A stretch of DNA of 64,000 bases from an uncultured Saprospiraceae bacterium (lineage in GTDB: Bacteria > Bacteroidota > Bacteroidia > Chitinophagales > Saprospiraceae): positions 62,001-126,000 of the forward strand of contig CALEYL010000031.1 in the NCBI GenBank assembly GCA_937926205.1. The letters are read 5' to 3'. Each line of letters begins with the position of its first letter. Within the stretch, counting starts at the first letter, position 1. The position numbers and the translations under genes were made by a program. This document shows positions 34,401 to 42,922 of this stretch, in pieces. The notes below the pieces were generated by a model. The model was not told the DNA's origin. It saw only the letters and a program-made list of their open reading frames with translations, and ran no database searches.

Positions 34401-36766
34401 CGGGAAGCGGCGATCAGGGATACCATGTGTTTATTGACGGCATTCTGGAAGCCGGAAGTCCGCACGACTATACGCCCGGCGGCTTCAATACCCTGGACTT
34501 CCAGATCAACGGAGACGGAGGAATGCATGCACTCCGTATAGAAGACGTCGGTAACACAACCTGCATTGCCGATACTATTTTTCATGCGCCGCAATGCCCT
34601 GATGCCTGCCAAATCCGCTTATCAACAGAAATGGTAGGGACTTGTAACGGGGAGGGACTGGTCAGTTACCAGATCATGGTGATGGCTTCCAATGTGGGAA
34701 GCAATGGTTTTAACTTTTTTGTGGACAATTTACCTTTGGCTGGAAACCCCTTCCCATACGGGGCTGGCGGCATCAGCCTGGTTGACATTGTCCTTCCCGG
34801 CGATGGACAAATCCACCTGATAGCTGTTGCAGACGCCAGTCAGGGTTCGTGCAGCGCTTCGGCGAGTATTCAAAGTCTGAACTGTGGCATTGGTTGTAAT
34901 TTGGTTGTAAATGCAGTCCAGTCCGGCGCCTGCAATACTGTGGACCAGGTGCCTTTTAATGTAATGGTTCAGGCCACGACGCCGGGTAATGAAGGATTTG
35001 AACTGTTAATCGATGGCGTACCTGATCCGGGCAGTCCTTTTGTTTATCAGGCTAATGGCCTGACAACGGTTGCGGTGCTTTTGCCGGGAGATGGTTTGGC
35101 GCACAGCCTACAAGTCATCGATGTCGCTTTTGCGAATTGCCGGGACTCTGTCATTGTCCATACGCCGCTCTGTGGCGCCAATTGCGCCATGGGCAATTTT
35201 TCGATAGCGTACAATGTGCCCCAAACCTTTACGGTTGAGGTGCGCGACTTTAATTTTTTTCCAAATGATTTAACCGTGAGCGTGGGCGATACCGTTCGCT
35301 TTTTGTGGACCGGCCAGATCCCGCATACTACCACGTCGGATGTACTGGGTGGGCCGGACTCCTGGAACAGCGGCCTTCTGGGTCAGGGCTCGGTGTATGA
35401 TTTGGTGATCGAATCGACAGGAAACCACCCCTATTACTGCATTCCCCATGGTAGTCCGGGAGGCATTGGGATGTCAGGGATCATTCGGGTACAAAATCCC
35501 TGCGATGATGGCCGATTGAGCGTCCGCGTTACTTTTAGCGCCATCAACGGCAGTTTCGAGGGTTATTCCGTTTACCTCGACGACGATGAATTCATTACCA
35601 GTGGTTTGTATCAACCTTCCGGAACAAATCAGGTGGTTTTTACTGTTCCGGGGGACGGCGCTTTGCACCATGTTCTGATTCAGGATGCAACCGATCCCGA
35701 CTGCCAGTTGCACGAACATTTTGACATGCCCGATTGTGGCGATCCATGCTTTGGGTTTGAAGCGCAGTTTGCCTATCAAATCAATTATCAAACCCTCGAG
35801 GTTCAGTTTACAGATGCCTCAGCCGGAATGCCACAAACCTGGATGTGGGCATTTGGCGACGGGCAGACTTCAACAGAAGCAAATCCCGTTCATACTTTTG
35901 AACCTGGGGCCTACCCCGTCTGCCTCGCTATAGAAAACGATGATCTTGGTTGTGTGAATGTTTTTTGCGACACCCTCTATCTAAATCTGGTCGTATGCGA
36001 ACCCTCTTTTGTTTTGGAACACGATGGATTGACGGTGTTTTTCAAAGACCATTCACAAACAAGTCAACCCATCAACAATTGGATCTGGACTTTAGGTAAT
36101 GGCCAGCAGATCGTCGGAGAGGCCAACCCCAGTTTTACGTATACGTCCTTAGGCATTTACCAAATCTGTCTGACCATTGAAACCGACTCCTGTACGGCGA
36201 CTGTTTGCCAACAAATTGATCTGAGTAACCCTTGTCTGGCCTTCACACCCGACTTCAGCTATGCCATTGATCTGGAACACTTTTCGGTCCAGTTCGCCGA
36301 TCAAACAGCGGGAAGTCCGCACCGCTGGCTCTGGGGTTTTGGCGACGGCGTAACTTCGGATCTGCAAAACCCGAATCATACCTATAGCCACGAAGGCGTT
36401 TACAACATTTGCCTGTTGGTGCAGGATACGATAAACGGGTGCAATAAAGCACATTGCGAGCTGTTGTACTTAGGTGTCACCGGTACGCATTCGCCGGACA
36501 TGGCAACCAGCGAGTTGCTGATATTTCCCAATCCGGCAAGTACAAACTCAACACAGTGGTGGGTAAAAGGACTGGATGCTTCGGATCACAACCGCTCGAT
36601 TGATTACCGCATTATGGATCTGAGTGGACGGCTATTCCAAAAAGGGCTGGTTCCGGGGAGCGAACAGATGGCATTGCCCGTCTTCAGTCCGGCGCCACCG
36701 GGTGTTTATTTCATCGAAATCCGGTCAGAAAAGCGCATTTACCGGGGAAAATTGATCGTTCAGTAA
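31451..36766 (+). CDS. Giant T9SS cargo protein with four cupredoxin domains
   Basis: The 1771-residue secreted protein has a signal peptide (TLNLTLFFLAATFSGVHAQ), one PKD domain (about residues 28-104), ten Ig-like repeats of about 80-95 residues ending in a PDC-type motif, and four cupredoxin domains (about 210-300, 494-587, 779-870, 1252-1347). Three more PKD domains follow (1435-1505, 1517-1590, 1597-1673), then a T9SS type A sorting domain (FPNPAS...GVYFIEIRSEKRIYRGKLIVQ). Every cupredoxin copy keeps a His in (G/A/Q/P)HT(S/T)TSD, then YYCIPHG and a late GM, a complete His-Cys-His-Met type-1 copper set. The Tyr-Tyr-Cys codons of copies 1-3 are exactly 855 bases apart, so the unit cupredoxin-Ig-Ig duplicated as a 285-residue block. 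Confidence 0.88.
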   Translation: MTIPLRTLNLTLFFLAATFSGVHAQTCQAGFSYVLNGLSVQFTQESTASSTITGFLWDFGDGASSTLANPEHTYTDSEDLMVCLTITTADGCTDQFCAEVEPCQLNLTVSVGDCNTNGEIPLGINITDVFGNAREINISIDGVLLPGSPFLIDNDLPVFTNALINGDGLVHTISVVSTHNAACTASYTFTAPDCASSCFLSGLNVAIAQGAIKTVNVGSNFFNPVNTTIEVGELVRFNWTTGGHTSTSDATSGPDSWNSGLLGAGATYDVRIKNPGIHPYYCIPHGGPGGVGMSGMIVANCPNGNNFTLQITFNTTQAGAQGYNFRIDGVLQPGSPFAYNGTGLQSLSATMAGDGQDHTFEIADAGDPGCSQIRTFTAPDCGAAPTCSMSVSAQQNGGCNVANQIEVSVQINSVNGGAAGFEVLFDGVASGGPYVYSATGVTTVSIFVPGDGQSHTISARDLNTPTCEGSTLFVAPDCSTPCNLGNITAATGGGITHIVEVQDFQFVPQNLTIAAGDRVEWHWTGSVAHTSTSDAATGADSWNSDLLHHGATYLSPVLSAGIHPYYCIPHGAPGGIGMTGVITVQANCANGQVPIALSFTESGGGFGGFQVWVDSVAAGTFAYAASGFDTINVLVPGDGMPHTLLVQDAENPDCSASVAITTPDCNASTCRLTLQAQENGPCDTLLQLPVEVLITDLGGGEGGFILFADSVLVDTFLYGANDSTLVSLLLPGDGLPHIFFAADLSDSMCIASDTLTTPNCMLPCQLSNLLLASGGGGDPVIHTVEVVDFSFIPNHINVQVGDIVRFIWNGHVQHTTTSDAITGPDVWNSGLLGHGSVFDVTITSEGVHPYYCIPHGAPGGIGMAGDITATPPCQDGMVSVAVSFDATMGSSQGYEVFVDGVQTGGPFAYNDPNGSNQTTVMVAGDGLTHNISLQDVDGAECGISADIQTPNCAGGCNIANLDIQFPDTTCNNGMIPASLSFTAAGSGDQGYHVFIDGILEAGSPHDYTPGGFNTLDFQINGDGGMHALRIEDVGNTTCIADTIFHAPQCPDACQIRLSTEMVGTCNGEGLVSYQIMVMASNVGSNGFNFFVDNLPLAGNPFPYGAGGISLVDIVLPGDGQIHLIAVADASQGSCSASASIQSLNCGIGCNLVVNAVQSGACNTVDQVPFNVMVQATTPGNEGFELLIDGVPDPGSPFVYQANGLTTVAVLLPGDGLAHSLQVIDVAFANCRDSVIVHTPLCGANCAMGNFSIAYNVPQTFTVEVRDFNFFPNDLTVSVGDTVRFLWTGQIPHTTTSDVLGGPDSWNSGLLGQGSVYDLVIESTGNHPYYCIPHGSPGGIGMSGIIRVQNPCDDGRLSVRVTFSAINGSFEGYSVYLDDDEFITSGLYQPSGTNQVVFTVPGDGALHHVLIQDATDPDCQLHEHFDMPDCGDPCFGFEAQFAYQINYQTLEVQFTDASAGMPQTWMWAFGDGQTSTEANPVHTFEPGAYPVCLAIENDDLGCVNVFCDTLYLNLVVCEPSFVLEHDGLTVFFKDHSQTSQPINNWIWTLGNGQQIVGEANPSFTYTSLGIYQICLTIETDSCTATVCQQIDLSNPCLAFTPDFSYAIDLEHFSVQFADQTAGSPHRWLWGFGDGVTSDLQNPNHTYSHEGVYNICLLVQDTINGCNKAHCELLYLGVTGTHSPDMATSELLIFPNPASTNSTQWWVKGLDASDHNRSIDYRIMDLSGRLFQKGLVPGSEQMALPVFSPAPPGVYFIEIRSEKRIYRGKLIVQ

Positions 36767-36789
36767 AAACAATCAGACGTGTCCCGCGA

Positions 36790-38424
36790 TCAGGGCGCCA
36801 GAACCACCTTTCCCTGTGCTACCGGAATATTCGCCCGCAGCAGGCGCCAGAAGTAGATGCCTTGCGGGTAATTCCCGTTCAGTTCTATGGGAATGGCGAC
36901 GTCGCCGGAAAGGCCATTGTTCCGAAGCACCAGCCGGCCTGTAGCATCGTAAAGCACAAAGTCGTATATCCCCGAAAAGGAAGAAGTACTGGCAGTGCGC
37001 GGCAGATTCAGGAACAGCGTTTCGCTTGCCGGGTTGGGATGTAAACTCGCCTCGCGTGCCGGGATGATTACTGGTACAGTATCTACCAGCAAAAAAATAT
37101 GCTGATCCATCCAGTTTAGGCGATTGGTCAGCCAGGTCCTTAGATAGTTAATTTCTTCGTTATAGTTGTTGCCGATAAAAGAGTTTGGCCAAACATACTG
37201 ACCAAAGACCGGCCAGCGCTGAAAATTGCGTACCTGGGCCTGGGCCAGGAGGGCTACATTGGCGTCAATTTCGCCAAATATACTGGCATTGCTCCATGCG
37301 CCTTCGCGCAATTCAGCCCAGCGTTCTGCAATTCGCAGACCAAAAGCAGGGTCGCTCAACAGGCGTTTCCACCAAAAATGGATTACCCAGGCGTCGCCCC
37401 CGCAAATGTTGTTAAAATCTTTGGCCCAGCCCGTATAATCCGCGCCTCCGCAATAGTCGCCAATGCCAAGGCCAATGTTGAAATCCCAGATAGGGCCCAT
37501 GCCGATTTTCCCGCCTTCGTCATCGCGGTGTTTATAGAAATAGGCACTCAGGCGATAGCCGTCTACATTTTTGCCAAGTTCCTGCAACAGCAGGTAATCT
37601 ACCCAGGTATCCACATCAATCCAATCGGGATAATGGGTGGCAAAATCCGGCGCAACCAGCATGTTTTCAAAATCTTTGATGTGCTGCTGGATATAAGCTG
37701 CCTGCTCCGGCTCGATATCGTCTTCTTTAGGGTAGTGGTACTGAAACCAGGTCTGTTGCCAGCTCCCCGGAATGGGTGGATAATTAGAGACCCAGTTGCC
37801 GCCAAGGCTCCCGCCAGAGCCGTATTTATCCATGCGGAGGATGTATCCGCCGGTCAGGGCGTTGCCGCTAATGTCTTCTTCTTCCAATTTTTTTATCGCG
37901 ACGCGGTTTGGGTCTCTTTTCACCGTTTCAATGAGCGCATAAACGCCTTTGTAATCATTATTGATGACCACTTCGCAATAACGCGTGCGGGGCGACCAGG
38001 GCAGTGCGGCACGGGCATAGGTGTGCATAAGAACGTCCCGCATCAGGGTTTTATCATTGAGGGGAGCGATGAGTGCCCAGTCACTTTCAGAAGGCATACC
38101 CAGTAATGGCACATTCAGATCTTCCCCATTGGCGTCACGGGTTTCAATTCCATAAGGTTTTTTTGCATAGCCCTGAGAAGAAGAGCCCCTTAGCTCAATG
38201 CCAATGGTCCCGTTATACCCATTAAAAGGATCATTGATGTGGTTGGTTTGCCCCGGGCCATTGTCAATAATCCCCATAGAAGCCGTTATTTTCGGCTCGT
38301 TGGGAATGGTTACCCCAAAAGTATTGATCACCACAATCGGCAGGTTGGATTGCGTCAGAGTTTGCGCAAACAATCCAACATAAAAAGCAATGGCGCCTAT
38401 GCTCAGTAAAAGTCGCTTCATCAT
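36790..38424 (-). CDS. CotH-kinase-like T9SS secreted protein
   Basis: The 544-residue protein has a signal peptide (MMKRLLLSIGAIAFYVGLFAQ), then LPIVVINTFGVTIPNEPK, IELRGSSSQGYAKKPYGIETRD, ALIAPLNDKTLMRDVLMHTYAR, and VVINNDYKGVYALIETVKRDPNRVAIKKLEEED, all typical of the CotH kinase family (PF08757). The metal-binding motif seen as GPIWDFNIGLG follows. CotH proteins are atypical secreted kinases that phosphorylate proteins. The last 80 residues (SLHPNPASETLFLNL...GNYPQGIYFWRLL) are a T9SS type A sorting domain. It converges on the giant cupredoxin gene, with a 23-base gap between stops. Start could be one codon later. Confidence 0.9.
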   Translation of the reverse strand: MMKRLLLSIGAIAFYVGLFAQTLTQSNLPIVVINTFGVTIPNEPKITASMGIIDNGPGQTNHINDPFNGYNGTIGIELRGSSSQGYAKKPYGIETRDANGEDLNVPLLGMPSESDWALIAPLNDKTLMRDVLMHTYARAALPWSPRTRYCEVVINNDYKGVYALIETVKRDPNRVAIKKLEEEDISGNALTGGYILRMDKYGSGGSLGGNWVSNYPPIPGSWQQTWFQYHYPKEDDIEPEQAAYIQQHIKDFENMLVAPDFATHYPDWIDVDTWVDYLLLQELGKNVDGYRLSAYFYKHRDDEGGKIGMGPIWDFNIGLGIGDYCGGADYTGWAKDFNNICGGDAWVIHFWWKRLLSDPAFGLRIAERWAELREGAWSNASIFGEIDANVALLAQAQVRNFQRWPVFGQYVWPNSFIGNNYNEEINYLRTWLTNRLNWMDQHIFLLVDTVPVIIPAREASLHPNPASETLFLNLPRTASTSSFSGIYDFVLYDATGRLVLRNNGLSGDVAIPIELNGNYPQGIYFWRLLRANIPVAQGKVVLAP

Positions 38425-38620
38425 CTCAAAAATTAGGCAAAAACAAAAAACAAGTTGTGAATTGGGGAGTGGTATTCATTGGGCTCCTCCACAAAACGAT
38501 CTGCAAACAACAAAATTAAACTGGAATAAGCCCAATTTTTCAAAAAAAGGCAAGGGGAATTGCCAAAATGTGTAATGCCGAATGCGGTTCAGCGAAATAA
38601 GCTCCGAACAACGCTTAGAG

Positions 38621-39901
38621 TTACAAATCAAATCCAATGTCTTTCCGGTAGTATTTACCTTCAAAATCAATTGTTTCCGCAGCTTCCAAAGAAGTCGCCA
38701 CTGCTTCCCTGAAATCAACCGCACAGGTCGTCAGGGCAAGTACCCGGCCCCCATTGGTGACCACCTCCTCGCCTTCCTGTTTCGTTCCGGCATGAAAAAC
38801 CAGGCTGTCTGAAGGCTCATCGAGGCCACTGATGACCTTTCCTTTTTCATAATCTCCGGGATAACCGCCTGAAACAAGGATGACGGTTGCAGCAGCAAAA
38901 GGGGCTTCATTAACCACCACATCCGCCAATTGCCCCTGAGCAAGCGCCCGGAGCATGGCAACCAGATCGTTGTTCAAACGGGGAAATACAACTTCAGTTT
39001 CCGGATCGCCCATGCGGCAATTGTATTCAATGACATATGGATCGCCGTCAACCTCAATGAGGCCGATAAAAATAAAGCCATGGTAGTCCATCCCACGTCG
39101 CTGGATTCCGGCAATGGTTGGTTGAATGATGCGGGTTTCTACTTTTTGCATCAACGCGGGTGTCACAAACGGCGGCGGAGAAACTGCGCCCATGCCCCCT
39201 GTATTAGGGCCTGTATCGCCTTCTCCGATGCGTTTGTAGTCTTTAGCAACCGGTAAAATTTTGTAAGACTGGCCATCCGTAAGCACAAACACCGAAAACT
39301 CGATGCCGCTCAAAAATTGCTCTACCACTACCCTGTTCCCGGCTGCGCCGAATTTTCCGCCCAACATGTCGCGCAATTCAGCCTGTGCTTCGGCAACGGT
39401 TCCGCAAATGACCACCCCTTTTCCCGCCGCCAGGCCGTCTGCCTTGAGCACAACAGGCAAGGCATGCCGGGCTACATAATCGAGCCCTTCATCAAGGGTT
39501 GCTGCAGTAAATTCGCGATAAGCCGCCGTCGGGATGCCCTGCTCCTCCATAAACACTTTGGCAAATGCTTTACTGCCTTCCAGTTGTGCGCCCACCCGGG
39601 ATGGGCCGATCACCGGAATATGAGCCAGCGTTGGGTCGGCCGCAAAATAATCCCAGATGCCGTTCACCAGAGGGTCTTCAGGGCCAACGACCACCATATC
39701 GATATGCTCCTCCAACACCAGTTGCCGGACAGCAGGAAAATCATTGGGATTGAGGGCGACATTACGTCCATGTTGAGCAGTTCCGGCATTTCCCGGCGCG
39801 ATGATCAGCTTTCCACAAAGCGGGCTCTGGCTCAATTTCCAGGCAAAAGCATGCTCGCGACCACCGCCGCCAAGAAGAAGGAGATTGATTTTTTCAGACA
39901 T
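38621..39901 (-). CDS. purD: Phosphoribosylamine-glycine ligase
   Basis: The 426-residue protein is full length for PurD (GAR synthetase). It starts with the NLLLLGGGGREHAFAWKL signature (Gly9-Ala17), has the ATP-grasp core (PVVLKADGLAAGKGVVIC, then YNCRMGDPETEVVFPRL) and an ending typical of the family. It joins phosphoribosylamine and glycine with ATP in purine synthesis. No other pur gene is nearby, as is common in this phylum. A heptad array begins 2 bases upstream of its start codon. A possible -7 box TATTTTTG (complement of 39982-39989) lies further upstream, without a matching -33. Confidence 0.95.
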   Translation of the reverse strand: MSEKINLLLLGGGGREHAFAWKLSQSPLCGKLIIAPGNAGTAQHGRNVALNPNDFPAVRQLVLEEHIDMVVVGPEDPLVNGIWDYFAADPTLAHIPVIGPSRVGAQLEGSKAFAKVFMEEQGIPTAAYREFTAATLDEGLDYVARHALPVVLKADGLAAGKGVVICGTVAEAQAELRDMLGGKFGAAGNRVVVEQFLSGIEFSVFVLTDGQSYKILPVAKDYKRIGEGDTGPNTGGMGAVSPPPFVTPALMQKVETRIIQPTIAGIQRRGMDYHGFIFIGLIEVDGDPYVIEYNCRMGDPETEVVFPRLNNDLVAMLRALAQGQLADVVVNEAPFAAATVILVSGGYPGDYEKGKVISGLDEPSDSLVFHAGTKQEGEEVVTNGGRVLALTTCAVDFREAVATSLEAAETIDFEGKYYRKDIGFDL

Positions 39902-39902
39902 T

Positions 39903-39958
39903 AGATGGAAGATGTGAGATATTAGATATTAGATTTTAGATGTGAGACTTCAGATCTT
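39903..39958 (+). repeat. Heptad array, AGAYNNN family, eight units
   Basis: Eight uninterrupted 7-base units (AGATGGA, AGATGTG, AGATATT twice, AGATTTT, AGATGTG, AGACTTC, AGATCTT) abut the purD start codon (39901 on the minus strand), leaving only 2 bases. It belongs to the same family as 15526-15595 and, inverted, 11663-11704. Confidence 0.85.
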
Positions 39959-40094
39959 GTCCGGGTTTTATCGGAAAATAGCAAAAATAGGGATTTTCAG
40001 ATAAGCTTTGCAGGCTGAAAGTGTGTAAATGGACGATGTTTTTGCTTTTTACCTTTTGCAGAATCATATCCGGCTGGAAATTAGAAAATTGACC

Positions 40095-41531
40095 TCACTG
40101 TAAAATTCCCCGCTCAAACAACTTTCCCTGGATGGCCTGATAGGCTTCGGGGATATGGCCGCTCACTTCCCGGAGTAAGTCCAGCAGCTGTGGAAGGCGG
40201 TCGGGTTCCGAGGCGGTTGGTGCAATGGGATGCAGCAAAGTAGCCGTCAGATCATTGAAAGAGAGCAGGCTCTCTTTGTACTCTGCAATGGCATGATACC
40301 AGCGGATGGTGGGCAGGTAAGTCGCTTTCTTTTCGTATTGCCGGTCATGTTGCAGCAACTGGTATTTTTTTACGGCTTTGATCAGCTTGTCGTATTTTTT
40401 TTGCTGCAGTAAGGCATCCAGATAAGCTGAAAAGAAGAGGTGCCAGCGGTATTCGAAAATTTCGCGGCGATAAGCCGAAAGGAATGACTCTCCGTAGTTT
40501 TCTGCACTGCGGTACTGCTGGTTATAGTTGAGACACTTGATGTAAAAAGCAACAAATCCGATTTTGCTGTGAAAACTCTTGGTTTCTTTGGCTTCTGAAT
40601 AGGCTTCTTTCATCACCTGAAGCGCTTCTTTGTACTTTTTGCTGCGCAACAGTACAGCGGCTAAGTTGTTGACATAGTGGAGGTAATCGCTGTTTTTACT
40701 GCGCACCGAAAGATAGCCGTAATAGGCCGCTTTGTCCCATTCATGAAACTTACTGTGCAACAATAAACGGTTGTTGTAATAATTGGCCAGCAAACGCTTC
40801 GAATAGTAAATGCCCTTTTTGAAAAGGCTGTCCAGATAATCGTACTTTTCCAACACCGGCTCCAGGCGGCGGTAATTGTAATACATGAAAGTCAGGCGTA
40901 CCAAAGCCAGATACCGATTCAATCCGTCGAGCGATTCATTGTAAAAAACATCCGTCAGCCATTGCTCCCACTGGATGGATTCGGCAGAAGAATTGGAATA
41001 CTGGTTCACAATATCCATGGTTGCTTCATGGATTTTTTCACTGACGGCTTTTGATTGCAGGTAGTTGTCGCGATGGGTTTTTAAAAATTCATTTGCCACC
41101 TGGTGATCCTCATAGCGCATGCGGATGAGCAAATAATGCCGGTACAATTCAACCAGTTCGTAAAATTTGGTAAAGAAAAAACTGTAGCGCGGGAAATGGA
41201 GGATGGTTTTAAGCAGGCGTTTTTCTTCTTCGGGTTGAATGGCATCCGTCATGATTTGCCGTTCCATGTCGTTCATCCACTCGAACTGCTGGTCTACGTC
41301 AATTGCATTCAGCCGCTCGGTAATCCAGGTTTTGAGGTTAGAGTATTTCCGTTTGTCGATGCTTTCATCATAAGCCGTGTGCGCAGTAATGTGGCTGCAG
41401 TTGTCGTGTACACGTTGAAGAACAGAGAGTTTGACTTTATCGTCAAATTGCTGGATCGCCAATAAATGAGTCGTCTCGTGTGGCAGGAGCGTATTGGCAA
41501 ATTCAGTAAACTTTTGCAGTTTGCTGCGCAT
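40095..41531 (-). CDS. Hypothetical helical repeat protein
   Basis: The 478-residue protein is almost wholly helical and rich in Tyr, Leu, Lys and Glu, with repeated segments of TPR-like pattern (for example RLLLHSKFHEWDKAAYYGYLSVRSKNSDYLHYVNNLAAVLLRSKKYKEALQVMKEAYSEA). There is no signal peptide or membrane segment, so it should be cytoplasmic. I do not recognise a named family. A comparable unknown helical protein is encoded at 61139-62563, but I see no clear sequence match between them. The N-terminal HETTH resembles a zinc HExxH motif but is probably chance. It lies on the same strand as purD, about 190 bases upstream. Confidence 0.7.
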   Translation of the reverse strand: MRSKLQKFTEFANTLLPHETTHLLAIQQFDDKVKLSVLQRVHDNCSHITAHTAYDESIDKRKYSNLKTWITERLNAIDVDQQFEWMNDMERQIMTDAIQPEEEKRLLKTILHFPRYSFFFTKFYELVELYRHYLLIRMRYEDHQVANEFLKTHRDNYLQSKAVSEKIHEATMDIVNQYSNSSAESIQWEQWLTDVFYNESLDGLNRYLALVRLTFMYYNYRRLEPVLEKYDYLDSLFKKGIYYSKRLLANYYNNRLLLHSKFHEWDKAAYYGYLSVRSKNSDYLHYVNNLAAVLLRSKKYKEALQVMKEAYSEAKETKSFHSKIGFVAFYIKCLNYNQQYRSAENYGESFLSAYRREIFEYRWHLFFSAYLDALLQQKKYDKLIKAVKKYQLLQHDRQYEKKATYLPTIRWYHAIAEYKESLLSFNDLTATLLHPIAPTASEPDRLPQLLDLLREVSGHIPEAYQAIQGKLFERGILQ

Positions 41532-41639
41532 GAAAAAAGAGGATTTTTACAAATGGGAAACAGGCTCTGAAATTACGCCATTTGTACAAAAATCCTGCGT
41601 TTTTGGTGTTTTTTCATTAAGATACCCTGCAGTCCGGCA

Positions 41640-42383
41640 CTAAAGCGTCAACCCGCCATCCACACTAACCACTGCGCCATTGATGAAGGCTGCTTCATCT
41701 GAAGAAAGAAATACATACAAATAGGCCACCTCCTCAGGCGTACCCAGTCTGCCCGCAGGCGCCTTGTCGCGCATACCCTCCAAAACTTTTTCCGGAATGT
41801 TGTCGGTCATTTCCGTTTGAATGAAACCGGGCGCTACTGCGTTGGCGGTGATGCCCTTGCGGCCAAATTCGCGTGCCCACACTTTGGTCATGGCAATCAC
41901 GCCGGCTTTGGTTGCGGCGTAGTTCGTTTGTCCGAAATTGCCGTATAAACCGACCACCGACGAAGCAGTTACGATGCGGCCGTACTGCTGTGCTTCCATG
42001 TAAGGATAAACTGCTTTAGTACAATTGAACACGCCGGTCAGGTTCACATCAATGACGGTCTGCCATTGTTCGGCAGTCATTTTTTTGAAGCTGGAATCCC
42101 GGGTGATGCCGGCGTTGTTGATCAGGATATGTATGGCGCCAAATGCAGAATGAACAGCTTCCGCTGCTTTTATCGCCGCGTCAAGATCATTTGTATTAAC
42201 GGGATAAAACTGTGCGCGGTAGCCCTGTTCGCGCAATTCAGCAGCAAACGCTTCACCTTTTTCAGCGTTGATGTCCCAAATGGCCACTGCTGCGCCTTCC
42301 TGAACAAATTGTAATGTAGTTGCCCTGCCGATGCCGCTGGCGCCCCCGGTGACGATGGCGATTTTGTTGTTGAGTCTTTGCAT
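41640..42383 (-). CDS. fabG: 3-oxoacyl-ACP reductase (FabG-like SDR)
   Basis: The 247-residue protein is a classical short-chain dehydrogenase: the nucleotide-binding VTGGASGIGRA (residues 11-21), NNAG (89-92), the catalytic triad Ser142, Tyr155 and Lys159 in SSVVGLYGNFGQTNYAATKAG, and the ending FINGAVVSVDGGLTL. Motif detail and length match beta-ketoacyl-ACP reductase, which uses NADPH in fatty acid synthesis; acetoacetyl-CoA reductase is a close alternative. No fab genes adjoin it, so the specific substrate is uncertain. A 539-base gap to the giant T9SS gene lies upstream. Confidence 0.85.
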   Translation of the reverse strand: MQRLNNKIAIVTGGASGIGRATTLQFVQEGAAVAIWDINAEKGEAFAAELREQGYRAQFYPVNTNDLDAAIKAAEAVHSAFGAIHILINNAGITRDSSFKKMTAEQWQTVIDVNLTGVFNCTKAVYPYMEAQQYGRIVTASSVVGLYGNFGQTNYAATKAGVIAMTKVWAREFGRKGITANAVAPGFIQTEMTDNIPEKVLEGMRDKAPAGRLGTPEEVAYLYVFLSSDEAAFINGAVVSVDGGLTL

Positions 42384-42772
42384 GATGAATTTTATCTTAT
42401 TTGGTACAGGTTCCTGATACAGTGTAGTAAAGGTACAACTCCCGATAGAAGCTGATTCTTTAAAAAAGGTAACCTTTCGTAAAAAAACACGATTGACCTT
42501 AACCGAAACCGCACCCGGTACAATCGATTAAGTTTTAAAAATCAATACATTGTAAAAAAACAATAATGGGATCGACTCAAGCTTATGATCGAATCTATTT
42601 TCTGCCTTCCGATCAAGTTCAGAATCCCGGAATGCTGAAAACGCTTACCTTTGCAAGGATCTGGTATCCGGTTAAATTCCTGACTTTAACATACCGACAT
42701 CCAGCGAATAGCGTTAGTGTGAGGTCTTAGTGGTGACGGGTTGCTTGATTTAGAAAGGTAAAGGTTATCCAA

Positions 42773-42876
42773 GGTTAAAGGTTAAAGGTTAAAGGTTAAA
42801 GGTTAAAGTGGGGCAGACTGTTTTTATTGAGCATGATTCTCCTTCTACCTTCTGCCCTCTACCTTCTACCCTTTGC
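42773..42876 (-). repeat. Composite heptad element (copy E3, inverted)
   Basis: Five perfect GGTTAAA units (42773-42807) precede GTGGGGCAGACTGT (42808-42821), the reverse complement of the ACAGTCTGCCCCAC core, and after a short spacer come five units of CTTCTAC type (42842-42876). It is the mirror image of the element at 16571-16696, with the same two array families in the same order around the same core. Confidence 0.85.
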
Positions 42877-42910
42877 CAAACATTCATTCCCAAAAACGAA
42901 TTCCTCCAAA

Positions 42911-42915
42911 GGAGG
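42911..42915 (+). promoter_or_regulatory. Shine-Dalgarno-like GGAGG
   Basis: GGAGG lies 7 bases before the ATG at 42923. Strong Shine-Dalgarno sequences are uncommon in Bacteroidota, and this one supports the shorter start (MKRIIILCSIL) over the frame's first ATG at 42827. Confidence 0.55.
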
Positions 42916-42922
42916 CCGCTTT

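Larger units (their letters stand above)
42384..42922. other. Intergenic region with heptad element and -7-like box
   Basis: No gene is seen. The region holds TACCTTTG at 42646-42653, a full match to the Bacteroidota -7 box TAnnTTTG but without a TTTG at the expected -33 distance, and the inverted composite heptad element at 42763-42876. If the box is used, the giant gene has a leader of about 260 bases that includes the repeat. Confidence 0.5.

Noticed and set aside
37378..38106. 242-codon plus-strand frame
   Set aside because: It is antisense to the CotH-like gene, whose motifs are intact.
41463..41483. HETTH as a zinc-protease motif in the helical protein ending at 40095
   Set aside because: It stands at residues 18-22 of a repeat-helix protein without the further zinc ligand or a protease-like fold, so it is probably chance.
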